The notes under the pieces: generated by a model
Database searches by the model: none
The model's input: the letters and a program-made list of their open reading frames with translations, nothing else
Told to the model about the DNA's origin: nothing
Shown: piece after piece, positions 15,033 through 24,151 of the stretch
How the letters are laid out: every line of letters starts with the position of its first letter
Numbering within the stretch: the stretch's first letter is position 1
Made by a program: the position numbers and the translations under genes
Origin: Planctomycetota bacterium
Lineage (GTDB): Bacteria; Planctomycetota; UBA1135; GCA-002686595
NCBI GenBank assembly: GCA_016872715.1
Contig: VGZD01000025.1
Span: 1-38,985, forward strand
Direction of reading: 5' to 3'
DNA length: 38,985 nt

Positions 15033-17654
15033 CTAGCGACCGCCGAGAGCCCGCACGGCGCCCGCGAGCGACTCGCTCGTGCAGCGCACTTCGAACGCCT
15101 GCTCGCCGCGCTCGCGCACGTCGATCATGAGCGGCTGCTCGAGCGGGAGTTCGACTGCGTTCCAGCTGTCGGGTGTGCGCCGCACGACGTGCAGCGTCAC
15201 CTGCAGCCTGCCCGTCAACACGGCTTCGCAGCGCGCGACGCGATCGCCGCCAAACTCGGGCTGCGGGAAGTTGCGCGTGAGGTCCTGCGCGGCGGCGGAG
15301 ACTGCTCGAAACTGCAGCGCCAGCCGGAACGGTAGCGGCGGTAGCTCGAGCCCATCGGCGAGCGTGAAGCGCAGCGCCGGCGCACGCACCAACGTGACGC
15401 TGCGATCGCCGTCGACCGCCTCGAGGATGTGCGCGAGGTGGCCCGGAGCGAAGATCGTGACGAGCGGGAGCGGCTCGCCGACGAGCACGCTGGCGACGCC
15501 CTGCAGCACGGGTGCGAAGACCGCGCGCTCCCCACGGCCGTCCGACGTGCGCACGACGACGGACACTTCGCCCGCGAACGCCGCGCCGGTTTCGTCGCGC
15601 AGCGCGATCGACGCGAGGCGATGTCTCGCGCGCAGGTCGAGCGGGTCGAGTCGCGCGTCGAGCGTGCGTTCGCCGGAGCTGGCGAGGACGCCATCGACGC
15701 GGCCGAGCTCGGCGAAGCCATCGACGGCGTGAACGCTGATGGAGTGCTCGCCAGCGGAAACGCCGCGCAGCACGAAGCGTCCATCGGGCTCGGGGCGCAC
15801 GCGCAGCACGCGCTCGCAGTCGATGGACGCGTCCTTGCGCGTCGCGACCACCAGCACGCGCGAGGGGGAAAGCGTGGCGTCGAGCGCGAGCCTTCCCGCG
15901 ATCTCCGCCCGCGGTTGGAGCATGATCTGCAAGTCCTGCGCACCCACCGAAGTGCGGATCGCCATGCTGCGCAGCTCGCCCTTGCCCGCCAGCAGGTGCG
16001 AGGCGCTGCTGCCTTGCCCGAGCCGCAACTCGAAGCGTCCGAGCGCGTCGGTGAGCACGCGCGAGTTGGGCAGCGCATCGAGAACGCTCTCATCCGCGGC
16101 TCCCAGATCGTCGTGCGCCATCGCCGCCATCACCCACGCGCCACACACGGGCGCGAGCTCGTTCGTCACCACGCGGCCGCTCGCGTACGGCGCGCGTTCC
16201 ACGAGCACGAGCTCGCCGAGCTCGACGCGGCGCTCGCCGGAGTTGGACACGACGCGCTGGCTCGCTTCCGCGACCTCCCCGCGCGCCGGATCGAGCTCCA
16301 ACAGCCGCAGCGCGATCTCGCCGAGTTGAGCCCACTGCGCGCTCTCCACCTCGAACTCGAAGCGTCCGTCGGAGTCACTGCGCGTGGGCGAGGCCAGCGT
16401 CACACCTTCGAAAAAGCTCTCGGATTCCACGCGCAGATCGAGCACGACCTGCTGCCGCGGAGCGCCGGATGCCGCCACGACGCGACCGGACACCAGCGTG
16501 CACGCGCGGCCGAGTCGCACCTCGATCACCGAACGGCTCTGCGCGTCCACAGGACCCGCGCCGATCGCGCGATGCACGGGAGGGCGACCTCTGCGCAGCA
16601 CGCTGGCGAGCACATGGCGCCCCGACTGCACTCGCCGGAAGATCACGGACGGACCCTCGACGGCGCTGCGCCGCGCCCCTTGCAGCCAGTTCGGATCGAG
16701 CTCCTCGAGCTCCACGTCATCGCCTGGCAAGTAGCCGAGAATCACGTCGAAGGTGCCGCTCGCCGGTCGGCCCTGCTCATCGACGATGCGCACTTCGCAC
16801 TCGCCCCCCGCCTGCACGACCAGCTCGACGGGCGTCCGCGGCGGATCCTCCAACGCGAACTCGAACTCCGCCGCAGGCTCGACCGGCTCCGCCACGGCGA
16901 TGGTCCCGACCTCCGCACCCTCGCTCCAATTCGCGCACGCGAAACCAGCGTGCTCGAAGCGCACGAGCCCGTCGGCGCCACTGCGCTCGCGCAGGGACAT
17001 GTGAGTGCGTTCGTCGTCCACTGGCCGGAGCTCGACATCGATGCCAGCGACGGCGGCTCCTGACTCGTCCTGCACGCGCGCCTCGATCGCGAAGTCCGGC
17101 TGCAAGAGCACCTCGCGCGGCGGCGACTCGCCGCGCACGAAGCGCGCGATCCCGAGCCGTCCCTCCGCGCGCGCGAGCACGAGCACGCCGTGCTCCGCAT
17201 CGCCCACGGCGGCGTCGCCCCGAGCGTCGCTCAGCGTGCGGCGCGCGCTCGCGAGCAGCGTGCGCGACTCCGCGGAACGCAGCAGCCGCCGCAGGAGCTC
17301 GTCGGGATCTCCCTGTCGGGGATCGAGCGACGGCCACCACAGAACCTCCGCCCCCGCGACGGGATCCAACGTCCCGCCCGCCAGCACGCGCACCGCGAGC
17401 GCCACTCCTTCGAGCTCTCCGCTGCCCGCCGTCACACGGTCGCGCTGCGGCGCCGACAGCTCACCCGCTGACAGATTCCCCGCCGACAGATCGTCCGTCG
17501 GTCGCGCCTCCGCCAGCTCCCGCGGCAGGGCCGACTGCGGCTGCGCGCCTCCCGAGCGCGCAACCGCGGCGTCCCGCTCGAGCCTCCACGCGACCCACAG
17601 CAGCGCCAACAGCCCCAAGGCGAGGCTCGCGATCAAGTACGTCCCTCGCCGCAT
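15033..17654 (-). CDS. Giant membrane-anchored repeat protein, paralogue A of three
   Basis: An 873-residue protein with one N-terminal helix (about 5-22, YLIASLALGLLALLWVAW) and a large outer part. The ATG at 17654 is chosen; a GTG two codons earlier (17660) overlaps the upstream stop (GTGA) and is also possible. The outer part is a chain of beta-sandwich segments resembling carboxypeptidase-regulatory or CnaB-like domains, with repeated patterns such as SDSDGRFEFEVES, DALGRFELRLGQ and PDGRFVLRGVSAGEHSISVHAVDG. Signatures shared with its two neighbours are VAGAEVLWWP near the N-terminus, GGECEVRIVD, LDARLDPLDL and the terminal FEVRC. No catalytic motif was found. It is probably a surface or periplasmic protein; function unknown. 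It is the last gene of a four-gene cluster, convergent with the candidate selenoprotein. Confidence 0.78.
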   Translation of the reverse strand: MRRGTYLIASLALGLLALLWVAWRLERDAAVARSGGAQPQSALPRELAEARPTDDLSAGNLSAGELSAPQRDRVTAGSGELEGVALAVRVLAGGTLDPVAGAEVLWWPSLDPRQGDPDELLRRLLRSAESRTLLASARRTLSDARGDAAVGDAEHGVLVLARAEGRLGIARFVRGESPPREVLLQPDFAIEARVQDESGAAVAGIDVELRPVDDERTHMSLRERSGADGLVRFEHAGFACANWSEGAEVGTIAVAEPVEPAAEFEFALEDPPRTPVELVVQAGGECEVRIVDEQGRPASGTFDVILGYLPGDDVELEELDPNWLQGARRSAVEGPSVIFRRVQSGRHVLASVLRRGRPPVHRAIGAGPVDAQSRSVIEVRLGRACTLVSGRVVAASGAPRQQVVLDLRVESESFFEGVTLASPTRSDSDGRFEFEVESAQWAQLGEIALRLLELDPARGEVAEASQRVVSNSGERRVELGELVLVERAPYASGRVVTNELAPVCGAWVMAAMAHDDLGAADESVLDALPNSRVLTDALGRFELRLGQGSSASHLLAGKGELRSMAIRTSVGAQDLQIMLQPRAEIAGRLALDATLSPSRVLVVATRKDASIDCERVLRVRPEPDGRFVLRGVSAGEHSISVHAVDGFAELGRVDGVLASSGERTLDARLDPLDLRARHRLASIALRDETGAAFAGEVSVVVRTSDGRGERAVFAPVLQGVASVLVGEPLPLVTIFAPGHLAHILEAVDGDRSVTLVRAPALRFTLADGLELPPLPFRLALQFRAVSAAAQDLTRNFPQPEFGGDRVARCEAVLTGRLQVTLHVVRRTPDSWNAVELPLEQPLMIDVRERGEQAFEVRCTSESLAGAVRALGGR

Positions 17655-17656
17655 GC

Positions 17657-20218
17657 TCACTTGTCTACCAGTTGCGACACCACCCGCGCCAACTCCGTCG
17701 GGTCGCAGAGCACGTCGAATTCCTGCAGCGTCGGTCCCTTCACCACCTCGATGCGCCGAGGTTCGAGCAGCGGCAGCTCCGCGTGGGACCAACTGCCATC
17801 GCACGCGCGCCACAGATACACCCTCATCCGGTACTCACCCGCCATGGTTGCGCTCATGTCGACGTGGCGAGCACCGTTGAAGGCCTGCGTCTGGCCGTCA
17901 CCGAGCTCCACCGCGCGCTGCGGCTCGAGCGCGAGCGTGGGCATGACCCCGCGCAGCGCGGCATGGTCGGGCTCCGACAGACGAAAGCGCAGCGTGGGCG
18001 CCTCGTGGAGCACGATCGTCGCGCTCGCTCGCACGTCGGGAAGAAACTCGCGCAAGTACGACTTGCAGGTGATGAGCACGTCGACTGGCGCGAGGCCGCG
18101 CAGGAAGCGAACGCGTGAATCGCCGCACTCGAACTCCGCCTTGGGCCCGCCGTGAAAGAGCTCCACGCGGGGCAGGTGCGCGATGGGGATGCCGCGCGAG
18201 TCGACCAGCGAAAGCGTGATCTCGCGCAGTTCCCCGGACAGGTCGAGCGGCTCGAGCCGCGGATCGCGCGTCGCCCCAGCGCTCTCCACGCGAATTCCCT
18301 CCACGCGCGCGAACTCGCGGGTCGTCTGCCGCTCGTGGACCTCGAGCAGAAACGTCCCGGGGCGCAGGCCGCGGCACTCGAAGGTGCCGTCGAAGAGCGG
18401 CGTGGCGAGGGCGAGCGCGGGTGACTCGATCGACTCGCGCACGCGAACGCGCAAACGTTCGGGGGCGACCGACTCGTGCAACAGGAGGCGTCCCGCGAGC
18501 GTCGCTTCCGGTGTCAGCACGAGCTCGACATCGCGGCTTGCGGCCGTCACGCTCACCGGCTCGCTCGTGTAGCCGTCCTTCGCGGCCTCGAGCTCGAGTT
18601 GCGCGGCGCGCAGCGGCGTGCGCAGCTCGAAGTTCCCCCGCGCGTCGCAGCGCACGCGCCAACTCGACGTCGCGCGGTCCAAGGTGAACCAGCTCGACTC
18701 TTGTTCGCGCCCGCGGGGCATGACCATCGCACCTCCCGCGAGCTCGCCCGTCGCGAACCGCACACGCCCGCTCGCGAAAACCGGCAACGGCTCCATGCGC
18801 GCGTCGCCGAGCTCGACGCGCTGCACCATCGCCTCGCCCGGAATGCGCAGCCGCACGCGGCCGAGCGCGCGGCCGTGCGAGTCGCACTCAAAGGCATCGA
18901 GCCCGACGCCTGCGGAGAGCTCCGTGGAATGCTGAAAGGCGATCTCGAAGCGGCCCTCCGCGTCCGTGCGCAGCCGCGCGGAGATCGTGAGGCCCACTTC
19001 GGCCTCCAGATCAGGGACGCCGTCGAGCGGCAGGCTCGCGTTCGAGAACACGGTGCCATCGAGGCGCAGCAACCGTCCGGCGATTCCACCGCCGCTCGGG
19101 GCGCGAGCTTCGAGGACGACGCGCTCGCGGGGAAGGCGCGGAGAACTGCCGCGGACGTGAAACTCGAAGTCGAAGTCCTCGCACCGCACGAATGCCGCCA
19201 GTTCGCGCCCGAGCTCGACATGCTCGAAGAGCGCTGGCTTGCCCGGCTCGCACCGCCGCGTGACCGACCTGAGTCTCTGCGCCGGCGGAAGCTGGCCGCT
19301 GTTGACGAGATCGGGAACAAAGAGCGCGAGTTGCACCGCATGCGCCGCTCGCGCGCCTGCGCCTGCGCTGTCGAGCACCCGCACCTCGCACGTCCCCGAG
19401 CGCGCGAGCGTGAACTGCACGATCTCGTCCGGAGGCTCACGGAGAGAGAACGCGCGGACCGGCGCGTCCTCGAGCAGCTCGTCGACGGCGAGCCACAGCA
19501 CCTCGGACGCGCTGAGTCGGATCGCGGGCGATCCCATCCAGCGCACGAGGGTCGCGATGCCATCCGCCTGCGTGCGCGCGGCCACGATCGTCTCGCTCGC
19601 GCGCTGCGCGCGCAGCTCGATGCGGACGCGCTCCAGCGGCAGGCCTTCGGTGTCGACGACGCGCACGCGCAGCTCCCTCTCGGACGCGAGCTCGACGCGC
19701 AAGGGCGAGCACTCGCCGGACTCGAAACTCGCGCTCCCAAAGAGCCCCGGCGCGCGCGCGATCACGTGGACGGCACGAGCATCTGCGTCGAGCGCAAAGC
19801 GGCCCTGCCCATCCGCGACGACTCGGCGTGCATCGCTCGGCAGGCTCGCGTCGGGCAGCGACTCGTCCAGCCAGCGGTCGAACTCCTCGCGGGTGTCGGT
19901 CGCTTCCCACCACAGGATCTCGGCGCCAGCGACCGCGCGCGAGCTGCCCGCGAGCACGGCTCGCACCTCGCGCACCGAGCCCGCGCGCGAACCAACCTCG
20001 GACGCGGGCCACCCGTTCGCGCTCTCGAGCTCCGCGGACGACTCGCCGTCGACGCGTCGGGACTCACCTCGCTCCCTCCAGTCGTCTTGCGACGCAGCCG
20101 CCGGGACGTTCGGCTGCGCGCTCTCGAGGCCAACGTCGCGCTCGCGCACGCTCCAAGCGAACGCGCCCGCCGCGGCGAGCAGCAACGCGAGCACGAGAGC
20201 GCGCGGCGCGCGGCTCAT
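17657..20218 (-). CDS. Giant membrane-anchored repeat protein, paralogue B of three
   Basis: An 853-residue protein starting at the ATG at 20218, which overlaps the stop of paralogue C (ATGA). It has an N-terminal helix (about 7-24, ALVLALLLAAAGAFAW) and an acidic, Ser-rich linker to about residue 80. The marker AGAEILWW follows near residue 100, then several beta-sandwich repeats (TDAEGRFEIAFQHS, CDARGNFELRTPL, FDGTFECRGLRPGTFLLEVH). It shares GTCEVRVLD, RDPRLEPLDLSGEL and the terminal FDVLC with paralogues A and C, and all three have nearly equal length. Overlapping or nearly touching genes show co-translation, so the three probably act together, for example as subunits of one surface structure. 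This is inference; I see no enzyme or adhesin motif that would name the function. Confidence 0.78.
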   Translation of the reverse strand: MSRAPRALVLALLLAAAGAFAWSVRERDVGLESAQPNVPAAASQDDWRERGESRRVDGESSAELESANGWPASEVGSRAGSVREVRAVLAGSSRAVAGAEILWWEATDTREEFDRWLDESLPDASLPSDARRVVADGQGRFALDADARAVHVIARAPGLFGSASFESGECSPLRVELASERELRVRVVDTEGLPLERVRIELRAQRASETIVAARTQADGIATLVRWMGSPAIRLSASEVLWLAVDELLEDAPVRAFSLREPPDEIVQFTLARSGTCEVRVLDSAGAGARAAHAVQLALFVPDLVNSGQLPPAQRLRSVTRRCEPGKPALFEHVELGRELAAFVRCEDFDFEFHVRGSSPRLPRERVVLEARAPSGGGIAGRLLRLDGTVFSNASLPLDGVPDLEAEVGLTISARLRTDAEGRFEIAFQHSTELSAGVGLDAFECDSHGRALGRVRLRIPGEAMVQRVELGDARMEPLPVFASGRVRFATGELAGGAMVMPRGREQESSWFTLDRATSSWRVRCDARGNFELRTPLRAAQLELEAAKDGYTSEPVSVTAASRDVELVLTPEATLAGRLLLHESVAPERLRVRVRESIESPALALATPLFDGTFECRGLRPGTFLLEVHERQTTREFARVEGIRVESAGATRDPRLEPLDLSGELREITLSLVDSRGIPIAHLPRVELFHGGPKAEFECGDSRVRFLRGLAPVDVLITCKSYLREFLPDVRASATIVLHEAPTLRFRLSEPDHAALRGVMPTLALEPQRAVELGDGQTQAFNGARHVDMSATMAGEYRMRVYLWRACDGSWSHAELPLLEPRRIEVVKGPTLQEFDVLCDPTELARVVSQLVDK

Positions 20219-22842
20219 GGGCGCCGCAGGGCTTCGAGCACGACCTTCAGCGGCTCTTCGGGGCAGCGCACTTCAAAGGTCTGCTCGGCGGGCAGCTCGC
20301 GAATGTGGAGCTCGACCGGCGGCATGTCGAGCTGCATCGTCTTCCAGTTTTCTCCTCGCAGGGTGGCGCGCAGCGTGAGCTTGTAGTTGCCGACCAGGCG
20401 CGCGCGCAGGGCGGCGCGACCGTGCTCGTCGAACTCGGGCTGCTCGAAGTGCCACGAGAAACCGGCCCGGTCGCCGCGCTCGTGCTCGAGGTTGATGCCG
20501 AGCGTGATGTCCGGCGGCAGCGCGACGCGCTCGGTGAGCTGGAAGTGCACCGTCGGCGCCGGACGCATCACGACCGTGCGATCGTCGGTGAGCATTTCGA
20601 TGTACTGCGTGAGGTACTCATCGCCCATCACCGACACGGAGGGCGGAGGATCGCGCACCAAGATCGCCGCACGGCCGGCGATGATCGGAATCCACTGGTA
20701 GTCGTCGCCGGTTGTGTTCGCGTAGCGCGCGATGACGTTGAGATCTCTGCTGAGCGGCTCGCCCGAGCCGTCGGTGATCGTGAGCGTCGCCACGCGCAGC
20801 GCGCCGCCGAGCGAGATCGGATCGAGCCTCGGATCGCGCGTGGTCTCGCCACCACGAACGTCCACGCCCTCGACGCTCGCGAGCGGCTCGGCGCTCTCCA
20901 GCGTGCGCACGTCGATCGCGTAGCGGCCCGGCCGCATTCCGCGCACGAAGAACCGTCCGTCGGCGAGCACCGGCACCCACGGCACCGCCGACTCACCCTC
21001 ACCCGAGCCGTCCATCCTGGCCCGGATGAACAAGCGCACGAGCGTGCCCAGACCGTTCCACTCGACGCGCCCCGCGATCTGGCCGCCGGGCGAGAGCACG
21101 AGCTCGACGTCGCTCGCGCCGCGCTCGATCGCGACGCGCTCGCTGCGCAGCTCATCCTTGCCCGCCTCGATGCGCACGCCGTGCAGTCGCTCGGACAGGC
21201 GCAGGCAGAAGCGTCCCGCGGCGTCGCTCAGTGCGTGCGCCGTCGAAACTTCGCGTTCCACGTTCTCGTTGTCGCCATCGGGCGCTGGGGCGTACACGCT
21301 CACGCGCACTCCACCGAGCGGCCTGCGCTGCGCATCGAGCGTGACTCCGCTCGCCAGCAGCGGCAGAGCGAGCAACCGCACGTCGCCGACGTCGAGCACT
21401 CCCGGCGTGAGGCGCGCGGGCAGCGTCACGGGGGCGCTCGCCACGGCATCGCCGCGCGCGTCGACTTGCACGAGCTCGAACCGCGACTCGTCCTCGCCAT
21501 TGCCCCAGTCGCTGGGGCTGAGCTCGAGCTCGAATCGCCCCAGCTCGTCGGTGTGCGGCTTGACCTCGAGGCCGTGGGCCCGCGTCGCGCCGTCGGCATC
21601 GGTCCACAGATAGCGCACGCCGAGCGAGGAACTCGCGAGCGGCGTGCCGTCCTCTCGCAGCGCTCGCCCGACGACGCGCGGGCTCCCATCGAGCACGATT
21701 TCGACGCTCACGCGCTCGAGCGCGCGCCGAATGCGCGGAACGCGCGCGGAGAAGTGCGCGAGGCCGTCGGGTCGCGACGCCGTGGCGATCATGGCGATGT
21801 CGGGCGCGATGGCGCGGAAGAGCGCGCTGCCGCCGGTCACGGCTTCGCGCCGCACGACCTCGTTCCCCCACCACGGCTGGAAGTCGCTGATGTCGATCTC
21901 ATCATCGCCGACGGTCGTGAGCTGCACGTCGAGCGGTTCACGGACGAGCTCGCCATCGCGATCGACGACGCGCACCTCGCACTCTCCGCCATCGCTCAGC
22001 ACGAGCTCGATCGGCTCCACGGGCGGATGGCGCGCGTCGAAAATCTGACCGACCGGCTCGAGCGTGAGTTCCTCGAGCACGACCGCGAGCCTCACGCTCG
22101 TCTCGACGGCATCGCCAAGGCGATGATAGGCGTGCGGAAAGCGCGCGAGGCCTCGCTCGTCGGTCTGGGCGCGCACCTGCGCGTAGCCGCGCATGGAGAG
22201 GTCGCCCACCACGCCCACGGTCACGCCCGCCGCCGGCTGTCCCGCGCGATCGACGACGTGCACGGCGAGCGCCGCGTCGCGATGCAGCTCGATGCGCATC
22301 GGGGGAGTTTCGCCGGGAGCGAACTCCGCGCGACCACTCCAGCCCTCGCAGCGCGCGAACACGCGCGTGCCGAACTCGGTGTCCGGCAAGAGCACGACGC
22401 CCTTGGCGTTCGAGACCGCTCGCTCGTAACCCTCCGGCAGGCTCGCCTCGTCGCCCGAGCAGCGCAGCCACTGCCCGAGCAAATCGGGCGCGCCGCTGTC
22501 GCGCGGCGGCAGCGGCCACCACAGCACCTCGACGCCCGCCATCGGGGCATGATCGGTCACGCGCAGTACATCGACCGCGCGCAGCGCGCTCGTCGCTTCC
22601 GCATTCGCGTCCTCCGCCGACGCCGCCGCCGGAGCGACCTCGCCATGTTGCGTGTCGCGACGCTCCGACGCCGCACGCTCTTCGAGCGAGCCGAGCCGCG
22701 CCGCGAGTTCCGGCGTCGCCGCTGCGCCCGCATCCGATTCGGCGGCACCGACTTCCTCCACGCCGGCGGGGAGGAAGAGCCATAGGACGACCGCGAGGGC
22801 GAGAGCGATCGCGGCCGCGATGAGCGCGGCCGACGCACGCAT
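20215..22842 (-). CDS. Giant membrane-anchored repeat protein, paralogue C of three
   Basis: An 875-residue protein from the ATG at 22842, three bases after the stop of the small His-rich protein gene. The N-terminal helix (about 4-23, ALIAAAIALALAVVLWLFL) is followed by an Ala/Glu-rich linker. The family marker AGVEVLWWP is near residue 103. Beta-sandwich repeats follow (TDELGRFELELSPSDW, SDAAGRFCLRLSERL, ADGRFFVRGMRPGRYAIDV). Other family marks are GGECEVRVVD, TTRDPRLDPISLGGALR and the terminal FEVRCPEEPL. The open frame extends further upstream (to 23751), but that part overlaps the small protein gene and the DUF1080 gene in other frames and has no signal sequence, so the shorter start is chosen. 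Function unknown. Confidence 0.78.
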   Translation of the reverse strand: MRASAALIAAAIALALAVVLWLFLPAGVEEVGAAESDAGAAATPELAARLGSLEERAASERRDTQHGEVAPAAASAEDANAEATSALRAVDVLRVTDHAPMAGVEVLWWPLPPRDSGAPDLLGQWLRCSGDEASLPEGYERAVSNAKGVVLLPDTEFGTRVFARCEGWSGRAEFAPGETPPMRIELHRDAALAVHVVDRAGQPAAGVTVGVVGDLSMRGYAQVRAQTDERGLARFPHAYHRLGDAVETSVRLAVVLEELTLEPVGQIFDARHPPVEPIELVLSDGGECEVRVVDRDGELVREPLDVQLTTVGDDEIDISDFQPWWGNEVVRREAVTGGSALFRAIAPDIAMIATASRPDGLAHFSARVPRIRRALERVSVEIVLDGSPRVVGRALREDGTPLASSSLGVRYLWTDADGATRAHGLEVKPHTDELGRFELELSPSDWGNGEDESRFELVQVDARGDAVASAPVTLPARLTPGVLDVGDVRLLALPLLASGVTLDAQRRPLGGVRVSVYAPAPDGDNENVEREVSTAHALSDAAGRFCLRLSERLHGVRIEAGKDELRSERVAIERGASDVELVLSPGGQIAGRVEWNGLGTLVRLFIRARMDGSGEGESAVPWVPVLADGRFFVRGMRPGRYAIDVRTLESAEPLASVEGVDVRGGETTRDPRLDPISLGGALRVATLTITDGSGEPLSRDLNVIARYANTTGDDYQWIPIIAGRAAILVRDPPPSVSVMGDEYLTQYIEMLTDDRTVVMRPAPTVHFQLTERVALPPDITLGINLEHERGDRAGFSWHFEQPEFDEHGRAALRARLVGNYKLTLRATLRGENWKTMQLDMPPVELHIRELPAEQTFEVRCPEEPLKVVLEALRRP

Positions 22843-22844
22843 GG

Positions 22845-23036
22845 CTAGTGATGCGCGCCGTGGCCGTGGTCGTCGTGGCCGTGCGCGTGCTCGTCCACCT
22901 TGTGCTCGCCGATCAGCTCGGAATACGCGAACACCCCGAAGGCGAGGAAGCACAGCGCGACGGAGCCGACGCCGACGGCGATGACCGACCAAGGACCGTA
23001 GGTGGCGAGAAACTGGTAGAGGCAGTGCATGTCCAT
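22845..23036 (-). CDS. Small single-helix membrane protein with a His-rich tail
   Basis: A 63-residue protein (MDMHCLYQFLATYG at the start; a second ATG two codons in is possible). One strong transmembrane helix covers about residues 15-41. It is followed by a cytoplasmic or periplasmic tail in which ten of the last eighteen residues are His or Asp (DEHAHGHDDHGHGAHH), typical of metal binding. The stop is followed after two bases by the start of paralogue C, so it heads the operon of giant surface proteins. I do not recognise the family. A role as a metal chaperone or sensor is only a guess from the tail. Confidence 0.65.
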   Translation of the reverse strand: MDMHCLYQFLATYGPWSVIAVGVGSVALCFLAFGVFAYSELIGEHKVDEHAHGHDDHGHGAHH

Positions 23037-23096
23037 GGCGCGAGATTGTCCGGTGCGGGCGCGGGTTCGTCCAGCCTGCGGCGCCCGGGCGTCGTC

Positions 23097-23933
23097 CTAG
23101 AGCTTGCGCAGCCAGATATTGCGGTAGCGGACGGGATTGCCGTGGTCTTGGAGGGCGATCGGACCGGTCTGGGGATGCGGCGAATAGCTGGCGACCTCGC
23201 GATGGCGGGAGGGGCCCATGAACTCGCGCGCGTCCTGCACCAGCACGCCGTTGTGGAACACGGTCACGCGCGCGGGCGAGAGCAACGTGTCGCCATCGAA
23301 GCGCGGGGCGCGGAACACGATGTCGTAGCTCTGCCACTCGCCCGGGCCGCGGCTGGCGTTCACCAACGGCGGGAACTGGCCGTACAGCGCGGCGGCTTGA
23401 CCGTCGGCGTAGGTGCGGTTGTGGAACGAGTCGAGCACTTGGATCTCGTAGCGACCGAGGAAGAACACGCCGGAATTGCCGCGGCCCTGCGAGCTCGACT
23501 CGACCTTGGCGGGCGTGGCCCACTCGATGTGCAGTTGGCAGTCGCCGAAGTGCTCGCGCGTCTCGATGCCACCGCTGCCGTTGACCTCGGCGTAGCCGTC
23601 CTTCACGAGCCACTTGGCCTCGCCGCCCCCGCCCGTCCACGCGGCGAGGCTCGAACCGTCGAACAGGACCAGCGCATCGCTCGGGGCGCCGCCCGCGCTG
23701 CCCGGCGTCACCACCGGCGGGACCGCTCGCTCGATGTCGTGCACGCGCCACTTCTGGCCGGGGAGCAGCGGGGTGTCGGAGTAGCCGACGGGAGGCTGGC
23801 CGTCCTCTCCGAGAGCAGAGTTCGAAGCGTGCATCAGGTTGGTCCCGAGCGAGAGGGTCGCGACGACGAGCGCGGCGACGAGGGTGACGGGTAGGAGCTG
23901 GGCGGGGCGAAACTGGGCGCGGAAGGGCTTCAT
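23097..23933 (-). CDS. Secreted or anchored DUF1080 (3-keto-disaccharide hydrolase-like) protein
   Basis: A 278-residue protein. An N-terminal hydrophobic stretch (about 12-32, LLPVTLVAALVVATLSLG) serves as signal or anchor. From about residue 85 the DUF1080 pattern is clear: LVLFDGSSLAAWTG, GGIETREHFGDCQLHIEWATP, GRGNSGVFFLGRYEIQVLDS, GEWQSYDIVFRAPRFDG, HNGVLVQDAREFMG and a C-terminal GPIALQDHGNPVRYRNIWLR. Proteins of this family are abundant in Planctomycetota and share a concanavalin-like beta-sandwich; some cleave 3-keto-glycosides. It is 60 bases upstream of the small His-rich gene on the same strand and could share its transcript. Confidence 0.87.
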   Translation of the reverse strand: MKPFRAQFRPAQLLPVTLVAALVVATLSLGTNLMHASNSALGEDGQPPVGYSDTPLLPGQKWRVHDIERAVPPVVTPGSAGGAPSDALVLFDGSSLAAWTGGGGEAKWLVKDGYAEVNGSGGIETREHFGDCQLHIEWATPAKVESSSQGRGNSGVFFLGRYEIQVLDSFHNRTYADGQAAALYGQFPPLVNASRGPGEWQSYDIVFRAPRFDGDTLLSPARVTVFHNGVLVQDAREFMGPSRHREVASYSPHPQTGPIALQDHGNPVRYRNIWLRKL

Positions 23934-23980
23934 GGCGGACGCGGATCTTAGCGGGGCAGCCGCCGCTGGGCTGGGCTGGG

Positions 23981-24019
23981 CGGATCAGCGGGGCGGATCA
24001 GCGGGGCGGATTGGCGGCC
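23981..24019. repeat. 13-bp tandem repeat, about three copies
   Basis: Two exact copies of CGGATCAGCGGGG (23981-23993 and 23994-24006) and a third diverged copy (24007-24019), in the 218-base gap between the divergent DUF1080 gene and the secreted protein gene. The gap must hold both promoters. No convincing sigma-70 pair was found; a TTGACC at about 24124 lies too close to the downstream start. Confidence 0.7.
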
Positions 24020-24151
24020 GCTAGGCGGGGCGTTGCGCTTGGCCCGGCGCTACCCCCCTTGCCGCCCGCGCGCCCGTGGGGGACGATTGGGGAATCCTGA
24101 CTGCGGCCTCGCGGCCGCGGCATTGACCTTTCCTTCCGCTCGGACGCTCGT

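Noticed and set aside
12043-15036. 997-codon plus-strand open frame opposite the five-heme cytochrome
   Set aside because: It has no recognisable motif and an extreme Arg/Glu/Ala bias. It lies opposite five CxxCH sites and a PA14 domain on the minus strand.
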